From JBFWMG01 sp050251715 (GTDB taxonomy: Bacteria; Desulfobacterota; Desulfovibrionia; Desulfovibrionales; Desulfovibrionaceae), in contig JBFWMG010000002.1 of NCBI GenBank assembly GCA_050251715.1, positions 124,001 through 188,000 of the forward strand: 64,000 nt of DNA, read 5' to 3'. The notes beneath the pieces are model-generated. The model made no database searches and was not told the DNA's origin. It was given only the letters and a program-made list of their open reading frames with translations. The translations under genes and the position numbers were made by a program. Of the stretch, positions 53,853 through 62,468 are shown piece by piece (the stretch's first letter is position 1; the number at the start of each line of letters is the position of its first letter).

Positions 53853-54752
53853 ATGACCACACACTTTCTCAGCATTGCCGCATTGGATGGCGCCAGCGCC
53901 CTTTCCCTCGTCACCCGCGCCCACGCCATGAAACAGTCCTGCCACCGCGGCACGGCCATGGCCGGAAAGATCGCCGTCCTGGTCTTTGAAAAGGCCTCCA
54001 CCCGCACCCGCCTGTCCTTCGAGGTCGCGGTGCGCCGCCTGGGCGGGCAGACCATCTTCATGACCCCCGCCGAATCCCAGCTGGGCCGCAACGAGCCCCT
54101 GCGCGACACGGCGCGCGTCATCTCGCGCTACGCCGACTGCATGATCGTGCGCACCTTTGGCCAGGAAAAGCTGGTCGAGCTGGCCAAGTACGGCTCCGTG
54201 CCCGTGGTCAACGCCCTGTCCGACCAGCTCCATCCCTGCCAGGTCATGAGCGACGTGCTGACCATGTACGAGCGCACCCCCGACCTGGCCTCCCTGCGCG
54301 TGGCATGGCTGGGCGACGGCAACAACATGGCCAACTCGTTCATCAACGCGGCGGCGGTGTTCCCCTTTGAGCTCGCGCTCGCCTGTCCCGAGGGCTTCGA
54401 CCCCGACCCGGAGGTGCTGGAACGCGCCCGTGCGCGCGGCGCGCGCATCGTCACCACCCGCGACCCCCGCGAGGCCATTGCCGGGGCGCATTACGTGAAC
54501 ACCGACGTGTGGGTGTCCATGGGCCAGGAAGGCGACGTGTCGCGCGGCGCCAACGTCTTTGCCCCGTTCCAGGTGGACGACGCGCTCATGGCGCTTGCCG
54601 CGCCGGACGCCACGTTCATGCACTGCCTGCCCGCCCACCGGGGCGAGGAAGTGACCGACGCGGTCATGGAAGGTCCGGCCTCCATTGTCTGGGATCAGGC
54701 CGAGAACCGCCTGCACATGCAGATGGCCATCCTTGAGCGCATTTTCAGCTGA
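53853..54752 (+). CDS. argF: Ornithine carbamoyltransferase
   Basis: Cytoplasmic enzyme (299 residues) joining carbamoyl phosphate and ornithine to citrulline. The carbamoyl-phosphate loop reads LVFEKASTRTRLSFEVA with the STRTR signature, followed by LSDQLHPCQVMSDVLTM and the ornithine-side motif FMHCLPAHRGEEVTDAV. The signature WLGDGNNMANSFI is the domain-bridging segment. The start at 53853 follows AAGGA by seven bases. It opens an argF-argG-argH cluster, with argG 37 bases downstream. Confidence 0.96.
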   Translation: MTTHFLSIAALDGASALSLVTRAHAMKQSCHRGTAMAGKIAVLVFEKASTRTRLSFEVAVRRLGGQTIFMTPAESQLGRNEPLRDTARVISRYADCMIVRTFGQEKLVELAKYGSVPVVNALSDQLHPCQVMSDVLTMYERTPDLASLRVAWLGDGNNMANSFINAAAVFPFELALACPEGFDPDPEVLERARARGARIVTTRDPREAIAGAHYVNTDVWVSMGQEGDVSRGANVFAPFQVDDALMALAAPDATFMHCLPAHRGEEVTDAVMEGPASIVWDQAENRLHMQMAILERIFS

Positions 54753-54789
54753 GCGCATTGCCTGAAAAATACATATTGAGAGGATATAT

Positions 54790-56004
54790 ATGAGCACCAT
54801 GAAGAAAGTCGTTCTCGCCTATTCCGGCGGTCTGGACACCTCCATCATCCTGAAATGGTTGCAGGTGGAGATGGGCCTGGAAGTGGTGACCCTCACCGCC
54901 GACCTGGGCCAGGACGAGGATCTGAGCGGCGTGGAGGCCAAGGCCATGGCCACCGGCGCGGTGAAGGCCTATGTGGAAGACCTGCGGGAAGAGTTCGCCC
55001 GCGACTTCATCTTTCCCATGATGCGCTCCGGCGCGGTGTACGAGGGCCGCTATCTGCTCGGCACCTCCATCGCCCGGCCGCTCATCGCCAAGCGGCTGGT
55101 GGACATCGCCAAGGCCGAGGGCGCCCAGGCCATCTCCCACGGCGCCACGGGCAAGGGCAACGACCAGGTCCGCTTCGAATTGGCCGCCGCCGCGCTGGCC
55201 CCGGAGCTCAAGGTCATCGCGCCCTGGCGCATGTGGGACATGAAGTCCCGCACCGACCTGAACGATTTTGCCGAGAAGAACGGCATTCCCGTGGTGCAGG
55301 GCGCGCAGAAGGCCTATTCCATGGACCGCAACATGCTGCACGCCAGCTTCGAGGGCGGCGAGCTGGAGAGCCCGGGCAACGCCCCCGGCCCGCATTGCTA
55401 CGCCATGGCCGTGCCCATCGAGCAGGCTCCGGACAAGGCCGAGGTCATCACCCTGGAATTCGAGCAGGGCAACCCCGTGGCCATTGACGGCAAGCGCCTG
55501 AGCCCGGCGGCCATGGTCAAGGAACTGAACCGGCTGGGCGGCAAGCATGGCGTGGGCCGCCTGGACATGGTGGAAAACCGCATGGTGGGCATGAAGTCGC
55601 GCGGCGTGTACGAGACCCCGGGCGGCACCATCATCCACGCGGCGCACCGCGACCTGGAAGGCCTGTGCATGGACCGCGAGACCATGCACCTGCGCGACTC
55701 GCTCCTCCCCAAGTATGCCGAGTGCGTGTACTACGGCTTCTGGTTCGCGCCCGAACGCGAGGCGTTGCAGGCGTTCATCGACAAGACCCAGGAGCGGATC
55801 ACCGGCACCGTGCAGGTCAAGCTGTACAAGGGCAATGTGGTGCCGCTGTCGCGCACCTCGCCCTATTCGCTGTACAGCGAGGAGATGGTCACCTTCGAGG
55901 AGGACCATGTGTACGACCAGAAGGACGCCACCGGCTTCATCCGCTTGCAGTCGCTGCGGTTGCGCGGGTACAAGCGGGATGTGAAAACGTCCGGAAAGGC
56001 ATAG
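54790..56004 (+). CDS. argG: Argininosuccinate synthase
   Basis: ATP-dependent ligase (404 residues) that condenses citrulline and aspartate. The pyrophosphatase-type ATP loop is VVLAYSGGLDTSIILKWLQ. Citrulline and aspartate contacts lie in AISHGATGKGNDQVRFELAA and MWDMKSRTDLNDFAEKNGI, and NRMVGMKSRGVYETPGGTII is the family C-terminal block. GAGAGGAT precedes the ATG by about six bases. Between argF and argH on the same strand. Confidence 0.97.
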   Translation: MSTMKKVVLAYSGGLDTSIILKWLQVEMGLEVVTLTADLGQDEDLSGVEAKAMATGAVKAYVEDLREEFARDFIFPMMRSGAVYEGRYLLGTSIARPLIAKRLVDIAKAEGAQAISHGATGKGNDQVRFELAAAALAPELKVIAPWRMWDMKSRTDLNDFAEKNGIPVVQGAQKAYSMDRNMLHASFEGGELESPGNAPGPHCYAMAVPIEQAPDKAEVITLEFEQGNPVAIDGKRLSPAAMVKELNRLGGKHGVGRLDMVENRMVGMKSRGVYETPGGTIIHAAHRDLEGLCMDRETMHLRDSLLPKYAECVYYGFWFAPEREALQAFIDKTQERITGTVQVKLYKGNVVPLSRTSPYSLYSEEMVTFEEDHVYDQKDATGFIRLQSLRLRGYKRDVKTSGKA

Positions 56005-56118
56005 CAAACAAAGAGATTCCGAAGGCGAGGCGGCTTGGAGCGCGTCCAGCGATTCCGCGCCGCTTCGCCTCATTGTGACGCTTGCCCGCCATCCGGCGGG
56101 CGCGCCCTTGGAGGCAGC

Positions 56119-57513
56119 ATGGCCGAGAAGAAGTTGTGGGGCGGCAGGTTTACGGAAGGCACCGCCGCGCTTGTGGAGCAGTACACCGAATCCGTCAGTT
56201 TCGACCGGGCGCTCTATGCCCAGGACATCGAGGGCAGCAAGGCGCACGCGCGCATGCTCGCCCGCCAGGGCGTCATCAAGAAGGCCGACGCCAAGGCCAT
56301 TGTCGAGGGGTTGGACACGGTGCGCGAGGAGATCGAATCCGGCGTGTTCGAGTGGCGCGAGGCCTACGAAGACGTGCACATGAACATCGAGCAGCGCCTG
56401 ACCGAACTGGTGGGCGACGCGGGCCGCAAGCTGCACACGGGCCGCAGCCGCAACGACCAGGTGGCGCTCGACTTCCGCCTTTTCGTGTCCGTCCGGCTGG
56501 AGGTGTGGAAGGAGGGGCTGCGCGCCTGCGTCGCCTCGCTGACCGCGCAGGCCGAAAAGAACGTCAATACGCTCCTGCCCGGCTACACGCACATGCAGCC
56601 CGCCCAGCCCGTGAGCCTGGGGCACCATCTGCTGGCCTATGCCTGGATGTTCCGGCGCGATTTCGACCGCCTGGAGGACTGCCTGGTGCGCGTGCGGGTG
56701 TCGCCGCTGGGCGCGGCGGCCCTGGCGGGCACCACCTACCCGCTCGATCCCGCCGCAGTGGCCGAGGCGGTGGGCTTTCCCGACGTGTTCAAGAACAGCA
56801 TGGACGCCGTGTCGGACCGGGATTTCGCCATCGAGGCGGTGTTCGCGGGCGCGCTCGCCATGGCCCACCTGTCGCGCCTGTGCGAGGAAATCATCCTGTG
56901 GGCCAACCCCCGTTTTGGCTACATCATTCTGCCCGACGCCTACGCCACAGGGTCGAGCATCATGCCGCAGAAGAAGAATCCCGACGTGGCCGAGCTGATG
57001 CGCGGCAAGACGGGCCGCGTGTACGGCGCGCTGATCACGCTGCTCACCCTGGTGAAGGGGCTGCCCATGACCTACAACCGCGACATGCAGGAGGACAAGG
57101 AACCCTTCCTGGACACGGACCGCACCGTATCCATGTCGCTGGCGATCATGGCGGAGATGGCGGCGGCGCTGCAATACAACGCCCAGCGCATGGCCGCAGC
57201 CATGCGCGCCGGATTCCTGAACGCCACGGAACTGGCCGACTACCTGGTGGGCAAGGGCATTCCGTTCCGCGAGGCGCACCATCTCACGGGCGCCGCCGTG
57301 GCCCACGCGGAAAAGACGGGCCGGACGCTGGAAGCGTTGACGCTCGACGAATTCAAGGCCTTTTCACCGCTCATCGGCCTGGACGTGTACGATGTGTTGG
57401 ATTTTGACGCCGCCGTGGCGCGGCGGCGCACGGCGGGCGGCACGGGACCGGAGTCCGTTGCCGCGCAGATCGCCGAACTGCGCGCCTGGCTGGCGGAGGG
57501 AAAAAAGGCCTAG
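56119..57513 (+). CDS. argH: Argininosuccinate lyase
   Basis: Homotetrameric lyase (464 residues) that releases arginine and fumarate, the last step of the pathway. The fumarase/aspartase signature is GSSIMPQKKNPDVAELMRGK, which contains the catalytic Ser loop. LHTGRSRNDQVALDFRLF and LPGYTHMQPAQPVSLGHHLL supply the other conserved blocks, including the catalytic His. GGAGG precedes the ATG at 56119, 114 bases after argG; an earlier in-frame start at 56035 is not supported. A strong terminator closes the unit. Confidence 0.97.
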   Translation: MAEKKLWGGRFTEGTAALVEQYTESVSFDRALYAQDIEGSKAHARMLARQGVIKKADAKAIVEGLDTVREEIESGVFEWREAYEDVHMNIEQRLTELVGDAGRKLHTGRSRNDQVALDFRLFVSVRLEVWKEGLRACVASLTAQAEKNVNTLLPGYTHMQPAQPVSLGHHLLAYAWMFRRDFDRLEDCLVRVRVSPLGAAALAGTTYPLDPAAVAEAVGFPDVFKNSMDAVSDRDFAIEAVFAGALAMAHLSRLCEEIILWANPRFGYIILPDAYATGSSIMPQKKNPDVAELMRGKTGRVYGALITLLTLVKGLPMTYNRDMQEDKEPFLDTDRTVSMSLAIMAEMAAALQYNAQRMAAAMRAGFLNATELADYLVGKGIPFREAHHLTGAAVAHAEKTGRTLEALTLDEFKAFSPLIGLDVYDVLDFDAAVARRRTAGGTGPESVAAQIAELRAWLAEGKKA

Positions 57514-57569
57514 CGGCCCGCCCGCTTTCCGCCGTTTGCCTGGAAACGTTGTGCCGCATGGCAATGAAG

Positions 57570-57604
57570 ACGCCCCGCCCTTGTGACAAGGGCGGGGCGT
57601 TTTG
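57570..57604 (+). terminator. Terminator of the arg cluster
   Basis: ACGCCCCGCCCTTGT and ACAAGGGCGGGGCGT (57570-57600) are nearly perfect inverted repeats followed by TTTT, 57 bases after argH. Confidence 0.9.
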
Positions 57605-57640
57605 GCGTCCGCAGGCGGGCGGGCGGGAGGGAGGGAGGGA

Positions 57641-57925
57641 TCAGGCCTCGGGGGCGGGTTCGTCGCTCGATATGGTCACGGCTGCGCCGCGCATGGCGGC
57701 GTATTCGTGGCGCCAGGTTATTTCGAAGGAGAATTTCTCCTTGTCCTTTTTCTGGGATGCCTGCATCTCCACGTCCACCACGCTGGGCGGGGTCAGGGTG
57801 ATGGCCTGGTCGTCGCTTTCAAAGCGCAGGACACCGGCCTTGAGCGACGCCACCACGCTTTCCAGGTATTCGATGACACGTCCGAGATCCAGCATGCCTT
57901 CCACTTTCACTTTGTTTTTGCTCAT
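57641..57925 (-). CDS. Amphi-Trp domain protein
   Basis: 94-residue small cytoplasmic protein. The domain is defined by VEGMLDLGRVIEYLESVVAS, then LRFESDDQAITLTPPSVVDV, a beta-hairpin (DVEMQASQKKDKEKFSFEIT) and the tryptophan of FEITWRHEY. The domain is found across sulfate reducers and haloarchaea and its function is unknown. ATG 57925 follows GGAG by seven bases. It stands alone between the arg cluster and the CGGC gene. Confidence 0.82.
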   Translation of the reverse strand: MSKNKVKVEGMLDLGRVIEYLESVVASLKAGVLRFESDDQAITLTPPSVVDVEMQASQKKDKEKFSFEITWRHEYAAMRGAAVTISSDEPAPEA

Positions 57926-58258
57926 GGTGCTCTCCGATAGAACGAGTATGTCCAGCAGGCGGCACGATTGCCGTGGGCCAATCCCTGGAGCGCGGCATGG
58001 CCGACGTGCGCCGGGGCAAGGACGCCGTGTTGGCCGTCGCGCGTCCGCAGGGGGCGGTTCGCGTGAACAGGTAAACAAGGAACGGCCGCCACGATGCGTC
58101 CGGCATGGTGTAGCCCGGCCGTGTGGTGTGGACGTGACGGATGTGTGATGATCGTGTGAAAATATATCGGGCCAACCGATGGGGGAGGGGGGACGGAGGC
58201 GGCCCGCATCATGCTGTCCGGGGCTGCGGCATGGGCCGCAACCCCGGAAACATGGCTG
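57926..58258. other. Intergenic region, nothing assigned
   Basis: About 330 bases upstream of the amphi-Trp gene. AT-rich patch near 58155-58175 could contain its promoter, but no well-spaced boxes were found. No gene seen. Confidence 0.4.
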
Positions 58259-58627
58259 TCAGGATGCGAAGATGTCGGCGGGCATGTACGGGTGCGTGCC
58301 CTCGTAGACAGGGATGCCCGCCTTGGCGCGGATCTTCTTGATGATCGTTTCCGCGTGGGGGCAATGGTCGGTCAGGCAGGGGCCGATGTGGATGGCCGTG
58401 GGCCGTTCGCCCAAAGGGGCGTTCCACAATTTGAGCTGGGCCAGCCTGGTCACCACGGACGCACCGGGACAGTCGCCGCAGTTGAGCAGGCCCATGACCT
58501 GCGCCTCGGTGTCGGCGTACAGTTCGAACACGCCCTCGCGGCGGTTGAAGCCCACGAGACAGCGCGAACAGCCGATGCACACGTCGTCCATGGTTTTCTT
58601 GCAGCCGACAATGAGAATCTTTTCCAT
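58259..58627 (-). CDS. CGGC domain-containing cysteine-rich protein
   Basis: 122-residue cytoplasmic protein with three Cys clusters: DDVCIGCSRCLVGFNR, GLLNCGDCPGASVVTR and HIGPCLTDHCPHAET. This matches the CGGC domain (putative metal-binding). The N-terminus MEKILIVGCKKT begins like a nucleotide-binding strand. GGAGG precedes the ATG at 58627. Function unknown; the cysteine arrangement suggests zinc or an iron-sulfur cluster. It follows the radical SAM gene by about 115 bases on the same strand. Confidence 0.82.
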   Translation of the reverse strand: MEKILIVGCKKTMDDVCIGCSRCLVGFNRREGVFELYADTEAQVMGLLNCGDCPGASVVTRLAQLKLWNAPLGERPTAIHIGPCLTDHCPHAETIIKKIRAKAGIPVYEGTHPYMPADIFAS

Positions 58628-58742
58628 AATGGCGCCTCCGGTAGGGTTGCGCCATCCTCCACGCCCTCTGGTTACCCCCAAGGCGCGGGCGTGGCAAGTG
58701 CGGGTGCGACGGGGGGCGCAGACAGCCGGGCGCGGCGCAGGC

Positions 58743-59516
58743 TCAGGCTTTTCGGGCGCGGGGTGGGATGCGTTTTTCGTATTCCCAACCCACCGGCGTG
58801 CTCTGGAAATTGGTGCAATAGGCGCAGGCGTCCATGGGCCATTGCTTGCGCCACATCCAAAATGTCTTGGGATCGAACGTGGCCAGATCGTAGAACACGT
58901 CCTTGCAGGCGAGGAATTGTGGGGTGGCGCGGGGGTTGCAGTGGGCAAAGGCTCCCACGCCGCAGCGCCCCAAACGTCCGTCCGGCAGCAGGGCGATACA
59001 GTCGGACGCCTCGCAGAACTGGTCCACCGGAATGGGTTGGGAAAGGAAATCAAAGGCGCTGAAGGTGGTGATGTCGCGCACATCGATACGCAGGGTAGGG
59101 TGGGCGTCGCGAATAGTGTCGATGAGGCCGAGCATGGCCTCCTTTGAGGAGAATTTCTTTATGATGCTGGGGTAGAGTGAAATACAAAGGATATCGATGG
59201 CGGCAAAGAGGGGTTCGTAGGCCTGGATGGCGTCTGGGCTCAACCAGAAACCGTTTGTGGTGAGCATGAGCGACTTGTTGAACGTATTGAAGGGGAGGGT
59301 GAAGGCGGTCAGGTTGGGATGCAGAAATGGTTCCCCGCCCAAAATTGAGATGCAGTAGTAGGAAATATTGTACGCTGCAAGGCGTTCGAGATGGGGGATA
59401 AAATCGTCTGCTGTGTATACGCGCGGCGTGGCGTAGGGAGAGCTGTTGTTGCAATAGGAGCAGGAATTGTTGCAATGGTCAACGGCATGTACCTCGATCC
59501 AACCAAAACTGGGCAT
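58743..59516 (-). CDS. Radical SAM protein with C-terminal SPASM-like cysteines
   Basis: 257-residue iron-sulfur enzyme. The N-terminal signature HCNNSCSYCNN is C15-x3-C19-x2-C22, which binds the radical-generating 4Fe-4S cluster; ISILGGEPFLHPNLTAF is the GGEP motif that binds SAM. In the C-terminal third, CEASDC, RCGVGAFAHC and ACAYC supply extra cysteines for auxiliary clusters, as in SPASM-type maturases. Relatives modify peptides or act in enzyme maturation; no precursor peptide gene is evident nearby. It could be co-transcribed with the CGGC gene. Confidence 0.85.
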   Translation of the reverse strand: MPSFGWIEVHAVDHCNNSCSYCNNSSPYATPRVYTADDFIPHLERLAAYNISYYCISILGGEPFLHPNLTAFTLPFNTFNKSLMLTTNGFWLSPDAIQAYEPLFAAIDILCISLYPSIIKKFSSKEAMLGLIDTIRDAHPTLRIDVRDITTFSAFDFLSQPIPVDQFCEASDCIALLPDGRLGRCGVGAFAHCNPRATPQFLACKDVFYDLATFDPKTFWMWRKQWPMDACAYCTNFQSTPVGWEYEKRIPPRARKA

Positions 59517-59880
59517 TGAACTCCCCTTTTCTTTTGCGCTGCGTGTTGCTGTTTGCCGCTGGCATAGTATGTCCTGGGGCGCGCGTTTTCAAGGGGGTGA
59601 TGTGAGGTTTCCCCCGGCGTTGCGAAGGTTGAGCCGTGTGTCCCACGCCCTCTGACACACTGTCGAAAAGGCCGTCCTGTCCTTTTCAATCCAGGTTGGT
59701 AAAAAACGTGGTTCTGCCAATCCTCAAGAATCATGAGGCCATATTCCCTGCTTGCGGCAGGGGCGCCGGCTTGGGCAGAGATTTTGGCGGTTTTTGTCAT
59801 GGCGGATACGGGAGGAACGAGGGGCACGTGCTTAACGGCAAGCACGATCTGTCGTGCCGTTTTGTCTTGCCGTACTGAAA
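59517..59880. other. Intergenic region next to the integration site
   Basis: 364 bases between the radical SAM start and the terminator hairpin at 59881. No convincing gene; base composition is slightly lower in GC than the core genes. Confidence 0.45.
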
Positions 59881-59910
59881 AAGGGGTTCCACATCTCTGC
59901 GGAACCCCTT
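59881..59910 (-). terminator. Terminator following the tRNA-Pro 3' fragment
   Basis: AAGGGGTTCC (59881-59890) and GGAACCCCTT (59901-59910) form a perfect 10-bp stem with T residues after it on the minus strand. It is the likely original terminator of the tRNA-Pro gene. Confidence 0.85.
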
Positions 59911-59918
59911 GGTCTTTC

Positions 59919-59964
59919 TGGTCGGGATGACTGGATTTGAACCAGCGGTCTCTGCGTCCCGAAG
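59919..59964 (-). other. Attachment site: 3' part of tRNA-Pro (CGG)
   Basis: On the minus strand the segment reads from the anticodon loop (CTTCGGG) through ACGCA, the T-arm CTGGTTCAAATCCAG and acceptor strand CATCCCG to an encoded CCA. The 5' half of a cloverleaf is missing: sequence beyond 59964 cannot pair, so this is a duplicated tRNA end (attL or attR) created by integration. The integrase gene begins 28 bases away. Confidence 0.85.
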
Positions 59965-59992
59965 GCGGAGACCTATGTTGTATATGCTGATA

Positions 59993-61105
59993 TTATTGAA
60001 GTTTAGTTTTCATGTTCATACAAAAAACGGTCGAAAATTCCTCGTTTGTATGAACACCCTGTATGAGCAGATCAGGGACAGCCTCGATGGCTGCTTGGCG
60101 TTGGCGGTTCATGACGTGCTGGTAGTGCTTGAGTATCATCGTGGTGTCCGCATGGCCCATGTTTTCGGCAACGGCCTTGGCATCAGCCCCAGCGGCCAGG
60201 GCTTCCGTGGCGTGGGCGTGGCGAAGGTCATAAGGGCGGATGCGGCGCCTGATTCCAGCCCGGCGCAGTGTAGCTTTCCACGCCCGCTTGATGGTCGTGA
60301 CCGGATTCCCCCGCCAATGGATGATTCTGTCCATGCCCAGAGCTGCATCGGCATTACGCCATTCGTTGATCAAGGGGCGCAAGGAGGGCTTTATGTCCAA
60401 TTCGCGCCATTGAGCCCGCATGTTTTTTTCCGCAGCCCAAACGCGGAGTTTCCAGCGTGATATATCCACATCGTCCCACACCATTCCGAACATCTCCGAT
60501 TCTCCCACACGCATACCCATCGACAGTCCCAGGATGATAACCCTTTGGATATGGGGTTGTGCAACGGCCAACATGGCCCGCAGTTCTTCCGGTGTCGGAG
60601 GGGGGATTTGTTCGTCTTGCCCACGGGGGCAAGAGAAGGTCCGTATCGGGTTGGCCGTGATGATCTCTCTTTCCTCGGCCCAGTTCAACGCCGCCTTGAT
60701 GATGCTTATCTTACGGTTGATCCCGTTCGGCTTAAGACCGTGTCCGCGCAGATCGTCAACCAGCCCGCGCATGTGTGATTTTGACAGGTCCACCACAGAA
60801 ACATGGCCCACATGTGGTAACACAGCTTTGAGGTGGTAGATTGTATCGCGCAATGATGCCGGCTTGAGCTTGCGGTCGTTGAGATAGGACCAGATGATCG
60901 ACTCGACAGTGAGGTCGGAGGCGGGAGTCTGCTCTTCTGATGGCGCAAAATATTTTGGCTCATGGGCAAGGCGGTGTTTGACGAGGCTGTCGTGTTTGCG
61001 AGCCTCTGCCAGCGTGGAGAAGTGGGCTGTCTGCAATTTCCCGGTATACGGATTGCGCCAGTATACTTGGTACGGCTTCTTGCGATTGATTTTGCGGATG
61101 GCCAT
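59993..61105 (-). CDS. int: Tyrosine recombinase (site-specific integrase)
   Basis: 370-residue phage-type integrase that inserts the element in tRNA-Pro. The N-terminal arm-binding part has KPYQVYWRNPYTGKLQTAHF with AEARKHD, an AP2-like fold. The catalytic domain carries the first Arg in GLSMGMRVGESEMFGMVW, the YDLRHAHATEAL box (Tyr in place of the usual His, with Arg present) and MGHADTTMILKHYQHV with the nucleophilic Tyr. It is the last gene before the attachment site, as usual for integrases. AGGC-type ribosome-binding site nine bases before the ATG; nine bases after the excisionase stop. Confidence 0.94.
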   Translation of the reverse strand: MAIRKINRKKPYQVYWRNPYTGKLQTAHFSTLAEARKHDSLVKHRLAHEPKYFAPSEEQTPASDLTVESIIWSYLNDRKLKPASLRDTIYHLKAVLPHVGHVSVVDLSKSHMRGLVDDLRGHGLKPNGINRKISIIKAALNWAEEREIITANPIRTFSCPRGQDEQIPPPTPEELRAMLAVAQPHIQRVIILGLSMGMRVGESEMFGMVWDDVDISRWKLRVWAAEKNMRAQWRELDIKPSLRPLINEWRNADAALGMDRIIHWRGNPVTTIKRAWKATLRRAGIRRRIRPYDLRHAHATEALAAGADAKAVAENMGHADTTMILKHYQHVMNRQRQAAIEAVPDLLIQGVHTNEEFSTVFCMNMKTKLQ

Positions 61106-61113
61106 GGTGCTGC

Positions 61114-61386
61114 CTACTGCCGGTGTTGCCCACCTGTCAACTCGGCCACGACATCGGACACCGAGCGTCCAGATATGAGCGGCGTGGAGGGAACAGTCTT
61201 GCGCTTGGCCTTTGGTGTGCGGGATTGCTCAAGAGCCTCTTCTATCTCGTGACGGTACCATCGCAGGCCCAGGCCGCGCCCGCGCCCCAAGTTTACCGGG
61301 CGCACGCACAGGCGGTCCAGCACGTTGCGTGCCGCACCTGGGGATGTGCGCAGGAGTTCTGCGGCCTCGGCGGTGGTGAGGAGCAT
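61114..61386 (-). CDS. Excisionase-like DNA-binding protein
   Basis: 90-residue protein with a winged helix-turn-helix at the N-terminus: LLTTAEAAELLRTSPGAARN, then GRGLGLRWYRHEIEEALEQ, the layout of MerR-like excisionases. It sits immediately before the integrase and starts right at the methyltransferase stop (no gap). Role inferred: directs excision and may regulate int. Confidence 0.78.
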   Translation of the reverse strand: MLLTTAEAAELLRTSPGAARNVLDRLCVRPVNLGRGRGLGLRWYRHEIEEALEQSRTPKAKRKTVPSTPLISGRSVSDVVAELTGGQHRQ

Positions 61387-61968
61387 CTACCCCACCTCCC
61401 TCATATCCCCGGCGTGGATGCGGCGCTCGGCCATGGGGTCAATGCGGACCATAGCCCCTTCCAACCCTGACCGCTCCACGCTGGAGACGTTGCCCTTCCC
61501 CCACGCGATGAGGCAGGAAGGTGCGCCGCCGTTGTGGCTCGATCTGCGCCCATCCACGTGATGAAAATTCAGTCTACCGGCCAGGAAAAACACGGCTAGG
61601 GCGTTCCCATGAAAGATGTTTTTCTGAAACCACGCGGTATCCGTACGCGCAAAGACAAGAGCGCAGCCGTTATTGTGCCGGTCCATGCGCCGGATCCAAA
61701 GAACGACGTCTCGACCATATGGCGGGTTCAGCCACACACGCCCCGTCCAAGTCCGCGACAGCCCGTTGTCCTGGATCGTGTAGTGCAGCCGTGCAGTATC
61801 CCATGGGCGTGCTACTGGCGCGCACGGGTCGAGGTCGAACGGACCAAGCGCGCGGATGATTTCCGGAGGCGTGAGCCATTCATCTTTGCCATGTGTTTGT
61901 CGCACATCGAACGGGCAGCCCTTTTGGGGTGGCGTGTAAGCGGTCAGGGTGTCGCCGGTCTGGATCAT
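61387..61968 (-). CDS. Phage-type N6-adenine DNA methyltransferase
   Basis: 193 residues. The catalytic motif IV is RVWLNPPYGRDVVLW (NPPY), preceded by DEWLTPPEIIRALGPFDLDP, where the SAM-binding region and Asp lie as in phage Dam-like methylases, and followed by FLAGRLNFHHVDG. Length fits the family. Its ATG overlaps the nuclease stop by four bases (ATGA). No partner restriction enzyme is obvious, so protection of the element from host restriction or a regulatory role is inferred. Confidence 0.88.
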   Translation of the reverse strand: MIQTGDTLTAYTPPQKGCPFDVRQTHGKDEWLTPPEIIRALGPFDLDPCAPVARPWDTARLHYTIQDNGLSRTWTGRVWLNPPYGRDVVLWIRRMDRHNNGCALVFARTDTAWFQKNIFHGNALAVFFLAGRLNFHHVDGRRSSHNGGAPSCLIAWGKGNVSSVERSGLEGAMVRIDPMAERRIHAGDMREVG

Positions 61969-62468
61969 GCGCTGGCCTCCATCTTCTGCACATCCGTGAT
62001 GTCCCAGCGCAGTGCGCAGCGGCGGACCAAAGACACCAGCAGAGTGCGCTCGGCGACAAGGTTAGCGGGCTGGCTTTTGGCCTTGACCACCACCTTGATT
62101 TGCTTGGGGTAGCAATAGAGCAGACCCCATGACGCGGGCAGTTCCTCGGGCTTGATGAGGTCGGGAGGGCACAGGAAATAGCGATGGTTGCCCATACCCT
62201 TTTCTGGGAGTCGGCGGTAAATCTTTTTGGCGTCGGCCAGGAAGTCGGAGCGTGTTGCCTTGCACTCGACAAGGATTGATCCGTCGGCGCTGTACCCCCA
62301 CCCGTCCGGTATCTCTCCGGCGATAGTCACCAGCTCGGCAAAGGCGACGGAGCAGCGGTTGCGCAGCCAGCGAAGGCCGCGCTCGACGAGGGCGGCGTGG
62401 GCCGTGTCGCTGCGCTTTTTGGTCGGCGCGACAGGCAGCGCAGCCGTGTTCTTGCGAATGATGGCCAT
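61965..62468 (-). CDS. Nuclease-like phage protein (PD-(D/E)XK / MmcB-like)
   Basis: 167 residues. The line ERGLRWLRNRCSVAFAELVT, then DGWGYSADGSILVECKATRS and DFLADAKKIYRRLP resembles the MmcB/VRR branch of restriction-endonuclease-fold proteins: an acidic residue in the first strand and the ExK pair in ILVECKATR. Catalytic activity is plausible but unproven. Start at 62468 (MAIIRKN) overlaps the stop of the small zinc protein by one base, with GGAGG upstream. The gene encoding the adenine methylase begins inside its stop, so a nuclease and methylase are translated as one coupled unit. Confidence 0.65.
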   Translation of the reverse strand: MAIIRKNTAALPVAPTKKRSDTAHAALVERGLRWLRNRCSVAFAELVTIAGEIPDGWGYSADGSILVECKATRSDFLADAKKIYRRLPEKGMGNHRYFLCPPDLIKPEELPASWGLLYCYPKQIKVVVKAKSQPANLVAERTLLVSLVRRCALRWDITDVQKMEASA

